From NCBI GenBank assembly GCA_965237505.1, contig CBDEFR010000009.1, forward strand, positions 124,001 to 188,000: 64,000 bases of DNA. The letters are read 5' to 3'. This document shows, piece after piece, positions 35,194 through 43,682 of the stretch (position 1 is its first letter; every line of letters begins with the position of its first letter). This stretch comes from NVTR01 sp965237505. GTDB taxonomy: Bacteria > Pseudomonadota > Alphaproteobacteria > Rhodobacterales > Rhodobacteraceae. The notes below the pieces were generated by a model that had not been told where the DNA came from, made no database searches, and saw only the letters and a program-made list of their open reading frames with translations. Position numbers and translations under genes: made by a program.

Positions 35194-35447
35194 TGGCGAT
35201 CACATCGGCGATCGTTCTGTTCGCGGTGGTCTGGTTCATTGTGATGTTCATCGTGCTGCCCATTGGCCGCCGCACCCAGGGCGACGACGGCGAGGTGGTG
35301 CCCGGCACCCAGGCCGGAGCACCGGTGAATTTCAACCTGCGGCGCACGATGATGATTGTGACCGCGATTGCGCTGGTGATCTGGGCGATCATCTGCGCGG
35401 TGATCATTTCCGAGCTGATCAGCATCCGTGATCTGGGGTGGGTTTAG
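35193..35447 (+). CDS. DUF1467-family two-span membrane protein
   Basis: An 84-residue protein with two membrane helices (about 5-24 and 53-73) joined by a polar loop containing LPIGRRTQGDDGEVVPGT, the conserved part of DUF1467. Its start codon shares one base with the stop of mce (TGATG). The function is unknown. The end overlaps the convergent EI24 gene by four bases. Confidence 0.9.
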   Translation: MAITSAIVLFAVVWFIVMFIVLPIGRRTQGDDGEVVPGTQAGAPVNFNLRRTMMIVTAIALVIWAIICAVIISELISIRDLGWV

Positions 35448-36133
35448 GACGCGTTGAGCCGGTGGAAAATGTGGGTGAACGTCGCCGCGCCCAGGATCGG
35501 AATGAACAGGTTCACGATCGGCACTGTCAGCGGCACCGCCATCAGCGCACCGGCCAGCCAGATCTGAGCTAAATGGTCGCGAAACATCACCTTGGCGCGC
35601 GCACGCCCGAGCCGGCGCATCGCCACAAGCTGAAAATATTCGCGCCCCAGCAAGAACCCGTTCAGCCCCCAAAAAATCAACGGCGCGAAGGGAATGAAAA
35701 ACAGATAAAGGATCAGCGCCAACAGGTTGGCCACCACCAGTAGCCCCATAAAAATCAGCGTATCGCGCAGCCCGTCGCGCCACGAAACCCGCGGAGCAGG
35801 CGGCAGGTGCGGATAGTGCTGGTCCTCGACCGCTTCGGCCACCGCGTCAAGAAACATCGAGGTAAAGGCCGACGCCACAGGCACCATCAAAAACACCGAC
35901 AGCACCACCAGCAACAGGATCGATGCGCCCGAGATCAGATTGTCAACCCAGGTGACCTGGCCCAGAAACGGCAGTGTCACGACGTCCGGCGTTAACAGCG
36001 AAACAGCCCACAAAACAATGGCATAGACGCCGAATAGCAAGGCGAAAGTCAGGCCGAGGCCCAAAGCCATGACCTTGCGAAACCGCGGATCGGTCAACTG
36101 GGCGAGGGCTTTGGCGAAATCGCTGAAAATCAT
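35444..36133 (-). CDS. EI24/CysZ-like membrane protein
   Basis: A 229-residue multi-span protein with the EI24-domain layout: about four to six hydrophobic segments, VSWRDGLRDTLIFMGLLVVA in the middle and FWGLNGFLLGREYFQLVAMR, the family signature, near residue 160. E. coli CysZ imports sulfate; alphaproteobacterial relatives are not characterised. It overlaps the nitroreductase stop by four bases and is therefore coupled to it. Confidence 0.85.
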   Translation of the reverse strand: MIFSDFAKALAQLTDPRFRKVMALGLGLTFALLFGVYAIVLWAVSLLTPDVVTLPFLGQVTWVDNLISGASILLLVVLSVFLMVPVASAFTSMFLDAVAEAVEDQHYPHLPPAPRVSWRDGLRDTLIFMGLLVVANLLALILYLFFIPFAPLIFWGLNGFLLGREYFQLVAMRRLGRARAKVMFRDHLAQIWLAGALMAVPLTVPIVNLFIPILGAATFTHIFHRLNAS

Positions 36134-36708
36134 TGCATCACCCAGGTGGTTATGGCCGCAATATCAGGGCGCGGGCGCTCTGGCGGCGCGTTGGACTGGG
36201 TGCCGATAAAGATGAAACCGGCGATCGATTCATCCGCTTCCAGTGCCAGGCCGCGGGCCATGAACTCGCGGTCATGAGCAGCCCAGCCGGTCAGCCAGTT
36301 GGCCCCCCAGCCAGAGGCCAGGGCAGCGTTGAGCAAAGCCAGACAGGCGGCCCCGGCAGAATATGTCTGCTCGATCGCCGGAATCTTTTCTGACGGTTTG
36401 GGAGCGGCAATGACCGCGACCGCAAGATCAGCGTCGCCAAACTGCGCCACCCCCTTGGCAATCTTTTCCGGCGCAATGTTCAACGGACCCGCCCGTTCCG
36501 CGGCTAGATCGGCCAGACGGTCCAGCGCCACGCTGGTCAGCACAATGAAACGCCAGGGCTCGAGTTTGCCGTGATCGGGAATCCGCGCCGCGGCGGTCAG
36601 GATCGGGATCAGCTGCTGGCGGCTTGGCACCGGCAGCTTCAGGGTTTTCGCGGGCCGCGAGCGGCGGCTTAACAAAAACGCCATCACGGCTGGTTCAGGT
36701 GCGGACAT
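36130..36708 (-). CDS. Nitroreductase-family FMN oxidoreductase
   Basis: A 192-residue flavoprotein. SRRSRPAKTLKLPVPS begins the FMN-binding region, ARIPDHGKLEPWRFIVL is the family hallmark, and YSAGAACLALLNAALASGWG plus GFIFIGTQSNAPPERPRP complete the fold. This is the YdjA/TdsD-like group. ATG 36708 is preceded by GGAGCG; an in-frame ATG 15 codons upstream is less likely. It is first in a two-gene operon with EI24. Confidence 0.9.
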   Translation of the reverse strand: MSAPEPAVMAFLLSRRSRPAKTLKLPVPSRQQLIPILTAAARIPDHGKLEPWRFIVLTSVALDRLADLAAERAGPLNIAPEKIAKGVAQFGDADLAVAVIAAPKPSEKIPAIEQTYSAGAACLALLNAALASGWGANWLTGWAAHDREFMARGLALEADESIAGFIFIGTQSNAPPERPRPDIAAITTWVMQ

Positions 36709-36842
36709 GGCTGCGCTCCGGTTTGCACCGTTTATGTCGGCCATTGCTGACATGTGTTCAAGGGTGGGCGGTCAAATTGCAGCGCCTGCGGCGCTAAGTT
36801 TGTTTTTTGGCCTCCGGCGGGGATATTTGGGACATTTGGAAG

Positions 36843-37075
36843 GCCATGTTGACGTGCCATTGGCGGGCCTCGGGCGGGTCGATGGCGGCGGGATGCGAAA
36901 TATCGGTGCCGGTCACGGCGGCCTGTGGCGCGTCTATGTCACTGTTGCGCCCGAGGCTGGCCGCGCCAACCGCACGGTGGCCTAGCTGCTGGCTGCTGCG
37001 CTTGGGATCGCCCAGTCACGCCTAACGCTGCTGCGCGGGGCAAGCTCACGCGACAAGGTTTTTCGGGTGGGCTAA
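36843..37075 (+). pseudogene. DUF167 (YggU-like) gene with in-frame stop
   Basis: Frame +2 encodes LWRVYVTVAPEAGRANRTVA, a TAG stop at 36983-36985, then LLAAALGIAQSRLTLLRGAS and SRDKVFRVG to a TAA at 37073. The two halves together are the C-terminal two-thirds of a DUF167 protein (normally GKANxAVxxLLAxALGV...G...KxxxI). The N-terminus is poorly preserved, so this is either an old pseudogene or a nonsense mutation of a degenerate gene. Confidence 0.7.
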
Positions 37076-37081
37076 GGCGTC

Positions 37082-37321
37082 TCATTCCTGCCCTCCGCGC
37101 AGCCGGTAAACTCCCTCGGGCAGGTTCAAGGCTGCGGCCAGGTCGTGGGTCTGGGCGATCGACAGGGTGATCTTGTCCACCCGGTCGGTGCGGGCGTCAT
37201 ATTGCTCCAGCGTGACGCAGTCCTCGAAGGCGTGGATTGTCACGTCTTCCAGCAGGTGGCTTTGGCCCTCGTCAACAAGGGTCACGACGGTGGCGTCAAA
37301 ATCGTGCTCGATGGTAAACAT
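37082..37321 (-). CDS. Small conserved hypothetical protein
   Basis: A 79-residue acidic protein starting MFTIEHDFDATVVTLVDEG, with LEQYDARTDRVDKITLSIAQ in the middle and LPEGVYRL at the end. It has no membrane segment or cysteine motif. The beta-rich pattern and clean start suggest a genuine small cytosolic protein. It is convergent with the DUF167 remnant and divergent from the M48 gene. I cannot name a family. Confidence 0.6.
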   Translation of the reverse strand: MFTIEHDFDATVVTLVDEGQSHLLEDVTIHAFEDCVTLEQYDARTDRVDKITLSIAQTHDLAAALNLPEGVYRLRGGQE

Positions 37322-37415
37322 GCGTTAAGCATAAATTGGCCGGACTTCGGCTGCAATCGGGCTGGAAACTGGTTACCAGCTCGTTAATCTGGCGATCTAT
37401 CAGTAGGTGGCGAGT

Positions 37416-38114
37416 ATGCGTGCATGGTTCAGTATTCTGACGCTGTTGGGGTTTGGCGCTTGTGTGGCGATGACCCCTGATGCCGGGCCAGTGGCGCGTT
37501 CAGCCAGTGCACCTGTGAACGCCAAAGCCGCGGCGCGCCGTTTTGTTGCGGTTGTTGCGCAGGTCGAGCCGATGGTCGAGCAGGTCTGCCGCAGCCGCGC
37601 GCCCGATCTTGACTGTGATCTGCGTATTGTCGTGGATACCCGCCCCGGCCAGCCCGCCAATGCCTATCAGACCATTGATGAGCACGGCCGTCCGACCATT
37701 GCATTCACGCTGAGCATGATTGCCACGGCCCAAAATCCCGATGAGCTGGCCTTTGTCATCGGCCACGAGGCCGCGCACCACATCGCCGGTCACCTTGCAA
37801 GAAGTCGCGACAGCGCCTTTGCCGGAGCGGTTTTGGGTGGCGTGCTGGCCGCCCTTGCCGGCGGCAATGCCGCAGCGGTGGACACCGCCCGGGATCTGGG
37901 CGCAACCGTCGGCGCGCGGCGGTATTCCAAGACCTTTGAGCTTGAGGCCGACGCGCTGGGCACGCTGATCGCCTACCGGGCCGGGTTCGACCCGGAGATC
38001 GGCGCCGAGTTTTTCAACCGGATTCCTGACCCCGGCGATCGGTTTTTGGGCACCCATCCGCCCAATCGGGCCCGCCTTGACGCGGTGCGTCAAACCCTCG
38101 CCGGGCTGAGTTAG
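37416..38114 (+). CDS. M48-family metalloprotease, probable lipoprotein
   Basis: A protein of about 232 residues. The N-terminal signal ends GFGAC, a lipobox-like sequence. The M48 zinc site is FVIGHEAAHHIAGH, followed by the third ligand region YSKTFELEADALGTLIAYRA and a C-terminal GTHPPNRARLDAVR typical of secreted M48C enzymes (BepA/LoiP-like). ATG 37416 follows an AGGTGG sequence; a GTG at 37407 is in frame. It probably acts in envelope protein quality control. IS5 copy 4 begins 73 bp after the stop. Confidence 0.88.
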   Translation: MRAWFSILTLLGFGACVAMTPDAGPVARSASAPVNAKAAARRFVAVVAQVEPMVEQVCRSRAPDLDCDLRIVVDTRPGQPANAYQTIDEHGRPTIAFTLSMIATAQNPDELAFVIGHEAAHHIAGHLARSRDSAFAGAVLGGVLAALAGGNAAAVDTARDLGATVGARRYSKTFELEADALGTLIAYRAGFDPEIGAEFFNRIPDPGDRFLGTHPPNRARLDAVRQTLAGLS

Positions 38115-38187
38115 GCTGAACCGCTCTAAGCAAACGCTGGCTTGCGCCAATCGCTTCGTCTAACCTGCTTATGAGTTCATGACCTAA

Positions 38188-39119
38188 GTGTCTGATCCAA
38201 AACTAATTGAGTGATTTCAGCGAGTTGTGATTCAATCGGATTGATAAGATTCGAGGGAGATCACAATGGCCTGGACGGAAACCACTCGCGCCCGATATGA
38301 ACGGCATTCGGGACGCTATGCAAGCGATTTAACTGATCAGGAATGGGGTTTGATCGCGCCATTCCTGCCGCCGCCTAAAACAACTGGTCGTCCGCGCAGC
38401 ACGGCGATGCGCGATGTTCTGGATGCCATTTTGTACATCGCCAGCGCCGGGTGTGCGTGGCGTATGCTGCCCAATGATTTCCCGCCAGTGTCCACCGTGC
38501 GCTACTATTTCTATGGCTGGCGCAACGATGGCATCTTTGAAGTGATCAGCCATTTTCTGGTGGCGTCGGCGCGCGAGTTTCATGGCAAGAAGCCCGGCCC
38601 CACCGCTGGTGTCATTGATAGCCAGACCATAAAAACAACGGAAAGCGGTGGCATTTCGGGCTATGACGCGGGCAAGAAAACCAAGGGCCGCAAGCGCCAC
38701 ATTGTCACCGACACGCTCGGGTTTATGGTTGGGTTGGTCGTGCATAGCGCCGGTATTCAAGACCGTGATGGCGCACCGGAAGTGTTGAAATCCATCCGGT
38801 ATTCCCATCCAAACTTGCGCCATATCTTTGCGGATGGCGGTTATGCCGGACCAAAGCTGCGCGACACTCTTGAAGGCATCGGTGACTGGACAATCCAGAT
38901 CGTCAAGCGCTTCGACACTGCGGAAGGCTTCGAAGTCATTCCCAGAAGATGGGTCGTCGAGCGCACCTTCGCATGGCTCACCCGCTGCCGGCGATTGGCC
39001 AAAGATTGGGAAAAATCCATCGCAAGTTCACAGGCATGGATACTCGTTGCACATATCAGAACCCTCACGCGTAAAATTGCAAGGCATTGTAATCATGCGT
39101 AGAGTTTTGAATCAGACAC
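38188..39119 (+). mobile_element. IS5-family insertion sequence, copy 4 (complete, 932 bp)
   Basis: Inverted ends GTGTCTGATCCAAAACT and GTGTCTGATTCAAAACT, flanked by TAA on both sides (38185-38187, 39120-39122). Same size as copy 1. It is inserted between the M48 gene and dgkA, ending 12 bp before the dgkA start, and its transposase reads towards dgkA, so read-through could drive that gene. Confidence 0.95.
38266..39102 (+). CDS. IS5-family transposase, copy 4
   Basis: A 278-residue intact DDE transposase, nearly identical to copy 1. Visible differences are few (SAREF for TAREF, RDTLEG for RDALEG, LTRCRR for LNRCRR). The three catalytic regions VIDSQTIK, FADGGYAG and VVERTFAW are all present, so it could act in trans on the other copies. 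Confidence 0.95.
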   Translation: MAWTETTRARYERHSGRYASDLTDQEWGLIAPFLPPPKTTGRPRSTAMRDVLDAILYIASAGCAWRMLPNDFPPVSTVRYYFYGWRNDGIFEVISHFLVASAREFHGKKPGPTAGVIDSQTIKTTESGGISGYDAGKKTKGRKRHIVTDTLGFMVGLVVHSAGIQDRDGAPEVLKSIRYSHPNLRHIFADGGYAGPKLRDTLEGIGDWTIQIVKRFDTAEGFEVIPRRWVVERTFAWLTRCRRLAKDWEKSIASSQAWILVAHIRTLTRKIARHCNHA

Positions 39120-39131
39120 TAAGAGGGCGAA

Positions 39132-39485
39132 ATGATTTCGCGCGAATGGCAACGCTTCAAGAACCGGGTGATCTGGTCGTGGGATGGCTGGCTGGACTGC
39201 TGGCGCACCGAGCCGAGCCTGCATCAGTGGGTCTGGGCCAATGTGGCTTCGGCCACGCTGGCCTTTGTGCTGGATCTGAGCCCGCTGGAACGCGCCCTGA
39301 TCCTGTCGCTTGGCATCCTGATTCTGGCCGCCGAACTGATGAACACCGGGATCGAGCGGGCGATCAACTATATTTCACGCGACGATCATCCTTTGGCAAA
39401 ACAGGCCAAGGACGCCGCCAGCGCCGCGGTGGCGATGACGGCGATTGCAGCTGGCGTGGCCTGGCTGGTGATCCTGACCGGCTGA
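39132..39485 (+). CDS. dgkA: Diacylglycerol kinase (DgkA)
   Basis: A 117-residue three-helix membrane kinase that recycles diacylglycerol to phosphatidic acid. The signature AAELMNTGIERAINYISRDD is at about residues 66-85, and HPLAKQAKDAASAAVAM precedes the last helix. Residue order and size match bacterial DgkA. The ATG is only 12 bp from the end of IS5 copy 4, with GAGGGCGAA in the gap, so the native promoter has been displaced. Confidence 0.92.
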   Translation: MISREWQRFKNRVIWSWDGWLDCWRTEPSLHQWVWANVASATLAFVLDLSPLERALILSLGILILAAELMNTGIERAINYISRDDHPLAKQAKDAASAAVAMTAIAAGVAWLVILTG

Positions 39486-39501
39486 CGGTCTGAGCGGCGC
39501 C

Positions 39502-39690
39502 TCAGCGGGCGTTCCGGTAAATGTTCCAGGCGAACAGAACGGCGCCCAGGATGATGGCCAGTTCGGAGACCGGTGCCAGCGGGGCGATGCCGGATGTCTC
39601 GCCGATCCTCTCGGTCAGTAAGAAATTCAGCATGATCAGCAGCACCAGCGTGCCGATCCGGTGCAGCCAGAAATGGCTGCGCGCCAGCAT
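39502..39690 (-). CDS. Small two-span membrane protein
   Basis: A 62-residue frame with two hydrophobic stretches (about 12-26 and 42-58) and the basic ends MLARSHFWLHR and YRNAR. Convergent with dgkA, 16 bp apart. No family was recognised. The start at 39690 lacks an obvious strong ribosome site; coding status is supported by codon pattern and topology only. Confidence 0.5.
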   Translation of the reverse strand: MLARSHFWLHRIGTLVLLIMLNFLLTERIGETSGIAPLAPVSELAIILGAVLFAWNIYRNAR

Positions 39691-39839
39691 CCCGCCAGCG
39701 ATCGGCTTGCGCCGTGGCGGGCAGAGCCGCGTGCAATACTTACCCGACGCAGCGTTGGCGCGTCGGTTGTGAATCCGGCGTGCGAACCGGTCTCAGGGGT
39801 CACTTGAAACTTGAACGATGCACGGGCATAGATATATCG

Positions 39840-40172
39840 ATGCTGGATTTTTGCCTGACTGTCGGAGCCGCGCCCTGGGCCAGGCTGCGGCACGATCTCT
39901 CTAAATTTTGCGCCTATCCACCGGAACGTATGATAAGTTTTCGCGCGACCGGCAAGGGCCATATCTCGATCTCGGCGTTTTGGCGGGAAAGTCACCCGAC
40001 GCATACATTGTCCGACAGAGTTCGCGTTGACGACAATGGTTTCGCGCTGCTTGTCGGCTATCCGCTGGACGTAAACCTGAAACTGATCAGAACCGTAAGT
40101 GCATTTGATCCTGAAGTTTCGGATCAGTATGATGGCGCGGGAAACATCTGTGCGGTTTTCGAGAACATTTAA
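39840..40172 (+). CDS. Possible N-terminal fragment of an asparagine-synthase-like protein
   Basis: About 110 residues beginning MLDFCLTVGAAPW, with GKGHISISAFWRES and NGFALLVGYPLD, ending DGAGNICAVFENI at a stop. The spacing of GYPLD, a helix and DGxGNxxAVF recalls the glutaminase-like N-terminal domain of asparagine-synthase-like proteins, but it is too short to be complete. A fragment resembling the C-terminal half of such a protein lies at 46184-46786. The base composition is lower in G+C than in the core genes. The assignment is tentative. Confidence 0.4.
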   Translation: MLDFCLTVGAAPWARLRHDLSKFCAYPPERMISFRATGKGHISISAFWRESHPTHTLSDRVRVDDNGFALLVGYPLDVNLKLIRTVSAFDPEVSDQYDGAGNICAVFENI

Positions 40173-41060
40173 GACGTGCTATGAATGCCGGACCAATATA
40201 TCCGGGGCGACGATCACCAAAAGCATTCATTCGGAAAGGACCGCTCGATGGGAGCTGCTCAAGCCGCATGAAATTACCCAATGTGGCTGAATTACATGTC
40301 CCGCAGGCGGTGATCGACTATCCATCGATGACAACAGAAAGCGAAAAGAAGCTTTTGTATTGGCTGGCCAAAAATTATTATTGCGGAGACGGCTTGATTG
40401 TCGATGTGGGAATATTTCTTGGCGGCTCGACGAATGCTTTCGCGACAGGAATAATTGATAACACAGCGATGTCTCATTCATTCGAGAAGCCTATTCACAG
40501 CTACGATATAGCAGTTTGGGTGGAAGGCATGAATAAATACCTTGAATTTGACGGTGTAAAACAAGCTCTTGGCGGCGTAGTTTTAAGAAACGGAGATTCT
40601 TTCGAGGCGATCCTACGGAGACTACTTCAACCACATAAGCTTGCCGTTCTCCGATTCGGTAGTTAATCTCAAAATTGGAAATATATTGGAGACAGCAAGG
40701 GAAGAAGATCCGATTGAAATTGCATTTTACGATTGTTTGAAAACAAACGAACGCGACATTGCGATTTTTAAGGCTTTTGCGCCTCGTTATATTCCCGGTC
40801 GAACAATTGTACTTCAACAAGACTATTTCTACGAAAGCGCCGCGTATAACAAAATTCGACAGGAATATTTTTTCAAATACTTTGAGTATTTGGGGCAGGT
40901 TTCGTCAACCGCAGTTTTCCGGCTTATCGATGCAATTCCCAACGAGCAGATGTGAATCCCGGAGCAATACTGGACCACAGAAACGGTCGAATAATCTGAC
41001 TGTCGCGGAGTAAAACTCCGCCATTCTGACGCCTGAGGCAAACGAGCTGAGGGCGGGGAG

Positions 41061-42571
41061 ATGTATTCTGTGGAATTGTACAGCCGGGTTCGGCGTGCGT
41101 GTCATGTCGGTGGGATGAGTGAGCGGGCGGCGGCCGGTCATTTCGGGATAGACCGCAAGACTGTGTCAAAAATTCTGAAGCATGCGGTGCCACCGGGGTA
41201 TCGCAGGAATGGGCCACCAGCCCGTCCAAAGCTTGACCCGTTCATTCCGCTCATCAACCAGATATTGGAAGAGGATAAGTCGCGGCTCAAGAAGCAGCGG
41301 CATACGTCGAAGCGGATATATGAGCGTCTGCGTGATGAACATGGCTTCACCGGCGGGATCACGATTGTGACCGACTATGTGCGCGAGAAGAAGCGCCGGA
41401 CTCGGGAAGTGTTCGTGCCGCTGTCGCACGCGCCAGGCCACGCCCAGGTTGATTTTGGTGAGGCGCTTGGCGAGATTGGCGGGGTCGTGCGCAAGCTGCA
41501 CTACTTTGCAATGTCTCTGCCGCACTCGGACGCGTTCTTCATCAAGGCCTATCCGGCGGAGACAACCGAGGCCTTTTGCGATGGCCATGTAGCTGGCTTT
41601 GCGTTCTTCGGCGGCGTGCCGCTGTCAGGGCTCTACGACAACACCACGATCGCGGTGGCACGGATTCTCGGGGACGGAAAACGGCAACGCACCAGAACCT
41701 TTGCTGAGTTGCAGTCGCATTACCTGTTCGAAGACAGGTTCGGCCGTCCTGGCAAGGGCAACGACAAGGGCAACGACAAGGGTAATGTCGAAGGCACAAT
41801 CGGTTATGGCCGGCGGAACTTCCTGGTGCCGATGCCGCGCTTCGACAGTTTCGATGACCTGAACGTCCGGCTGGAGGAGCAATGCCTCAAACGTCAGGAT
41901 GAGGTTCTGCGGGGTCATTCCGAGACTATCGGCGAGCGGCTGATGCGCGACCTCGACGCCCTGATGGCGCTGCCGCCTGTACCCTACGATGCCTGCGAGA
42001 AAGTCGCACGCGGGCGACGTCGATCTCGATGGTCCGCTATCGCAACAACGATTACTCGGTGCCGGTCGCCTGCGCTCATCACGAGGTTCAGGTCCGCGGC
42101 TATGTCCACGAGGTCGTCATCGGCTGCGGCGCCGAGGTGATCGCCCGCCACCAACGGTCCTATGAGAAGGCTGATATGGTCTTCGATCCGATGCACTTCC
42201 TGCCGCTGCTGGAACAGAAGGTTGGCGCGCTGGACCAGGCGGCACCGCTGCAGGGCTGGGACCTGCCAGGGGAGTTTGCCACCCTGCACCGGCTGCTGGA
42301 AGCGCGCATGGGCAAGAAGGGCAAGCGCGAATACGTCCAGGTTCTGCGGCTGCTTGAGAGCTTCGAGATGGCGCACGTCCACGGGGCTATCAAACAGTCG
42401 CTGGAACTGGGCGCGATCGGCTACGATGCGGTCAAGCATCTGGTGCTTTGCCGGATCGAGAGGCGCCCGCCACGGCTCGATCTCGATATCTACCCATACC
42501 TGCCCAAAGCACTGGTCGAGACCACCAAGCCCGCGAGCTATATGAGCCTGATGACGCAGGTGCCGGCATGA
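41061..42571 (+). pseudogene. istA: IstA transposase, frameshifted (IS21 element 1)
   Basis: The first frame (41061-42010) has the HTH region SERAAAGHFGIDRKTVSKIL and the rve core (HAQVDFGEALGEIGG, LYDNTTIAVARILGDGKR). Compared with IS21 element 2, one base is missing near 42005, after CEK, and the rest (VRYRNNDYSVPVACAHHEV to ASYMSLMTQVPA) continues in the next frame to 42571. An internal repeat GNDKGNDKG appears where element 2 has GNDKG, an in-frame duplication. The stop overlaps the istB start (ATGA). Confidence 0.88.
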
Positions 42572-43319
42572 CCGATACACCGCAGGTTCTGCTGCAGCAT
42601 CACCTAAAAAACTGCGCTTGCCGACATTCCCGGGCGAATATTCCAAACTTGCGCAACAATGCGCTGCTGAGAAGAAGGATCACGTCCAGTATTTACTGCG
42701 GCTCTGCGAACTTGAACTGATAGAGCGGGAACGCCGGATGATCGAGCGGCGCATCAAGGCCGCGAAGTTTCCAGCCACCAAGAGCCTGGACAGCTTCGAT
42801 TTCAAGGCGATCCCGTCACTCAACAAGCCGCTCGTGCTGGAGCTGGCGCGCTGTGAATACATCGACAAATACCAGAATATCATTGCCCTGGGGCCAAGTG
42901 GCACCGGTAAAACCCATGTCGCACTGAGGCTGGGATTGGCCGCCTGCCAGAAAGGCCTCAAGGTCCGCTTCATAACCGCCGCATCACTGGTTCACGAATT
43001 GATCGAAGCTGTCGATGAACGCCGCCTGCAGAGGTTCCAAAAACAACTCACCAGCCAGAACCTTCTGATCATTGACGAGCTGGGCTTTGTCCCCTTGAGC
43101 AAAACCGGCGCTGAGCTGCTCTTCGAAGTCATCTCCCAATGCTATGAACGCGGCTCCATAATCATCACCTCAAATCTGCCGTTCGACGAATGGACCGAAA
43201 TATTCGGATCCGAGCGCCTCACCGGTGCGCTCCTGGATCGCCTCACCCACCACGTCCATATACTGGAGATGAACGGCGACAGCTTTCGGCTAAAACAGAG
43301 CCGAAACGCCAGAGCCTGA
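42568..43319 (+). pseudogene. istB: IstB helper ATPase, frameshifted near the start (IS21 element 1)
   Basis: The start MTDTPQVLLQHHLK (42568) is followed by CTA-A5-CTGCGC, where one A fewer than required throws the frame. The correct frame resumes at LPTFPGEYSKLAQQCAAEKK and runs intact to 43319. The AAA+ core is complete: ALGPSGTGKTHVAL (Walker A), LLIIDELGFVPL (Walker B) and IIITSNLPFDEW (sensor 1). Internal initiation could still give a shortened protein. Confidence 0.85.
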
Positions 43320-43682
43320 ACCCGGTCTGAACTTGATGGATGTTGGCCTTTGGCCAACATGCGCCTTGTCACGCGTTAGCTTTATGGGGAGCACACCCAA
43401 CAAGGCGCGGCACCTCAACTGGCCCACTTTTACTCCGGCGAATGGCCCCTTTTTACTCCGGGATTGACAAGCAGATTGTGACTGACCCAGTAACTACGTT
43501 GCCGCTGTGGCAAAAGCTCAAACTGATAAACCGTGCAGCCGCCCGAGCCAAGGACAACAAAACACGCATCCTAACGCAACTATCTATCGTGGAATTCTTG
43601 ATTGAAAAAAAACAAAACGACCTTGCGAGGGAATATCTTGATGGTACCGAAAAGGAAATGTTGAGCCACTCCCCAATCATTG

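Larger units (their letters stand above)
40951..43469 (+). mobile_element. IS21-family element 1 (2519 bp)
   Basis: The ends read TGTGAATCCCGGAG and TGTCAATCCCGGAG (inward), with further internal CCGGAG/TAAAA repeats near both ends as usual for IS21. Both sides carry the 6-bp direct repeat AGCAGA (40945-40950 and 43470-43475). It carries istA and istB, each with a frameshift, so it is probably inactive. Confidence 0.92.
40268..43680 (+). pseudogene. Methyltransferase-like gene broken by frameshift and IS21 insertion
   Basis: Three pieces belong together. Piece 1 (40268-40666) starts MKLPNVAELHVPQAV and has LIVDVGIFLGGSTNAFATG, resembling a SAM-binding motif I. Piece 2 (open from about 40641 to 40950, next frame) has IEIAFYDCLKTNERDIAIFK and FAPRYIPGRTIVLQQDYFYE. 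Piece 3 (43470-43680) continues in frame after removal of the IS21 and one AGCAGA: PNEQ joins IVTDPVTTLPLWQKLKLINR. The reconstructed protein is about 300 residues and is cut again at its 3' end by an IS3 element. It is probably a sugar- or small-molecule-modifying methyltransferase. Confidence 0.7.

Noticed and set aside
41742..41790. GNDKGNDKG coding repeat in IS21 element 1 as a variable-number tandem repeat
   Set aside because: Only two units of 12 bp are present; it is a small in-frame duplication relative to element 2.
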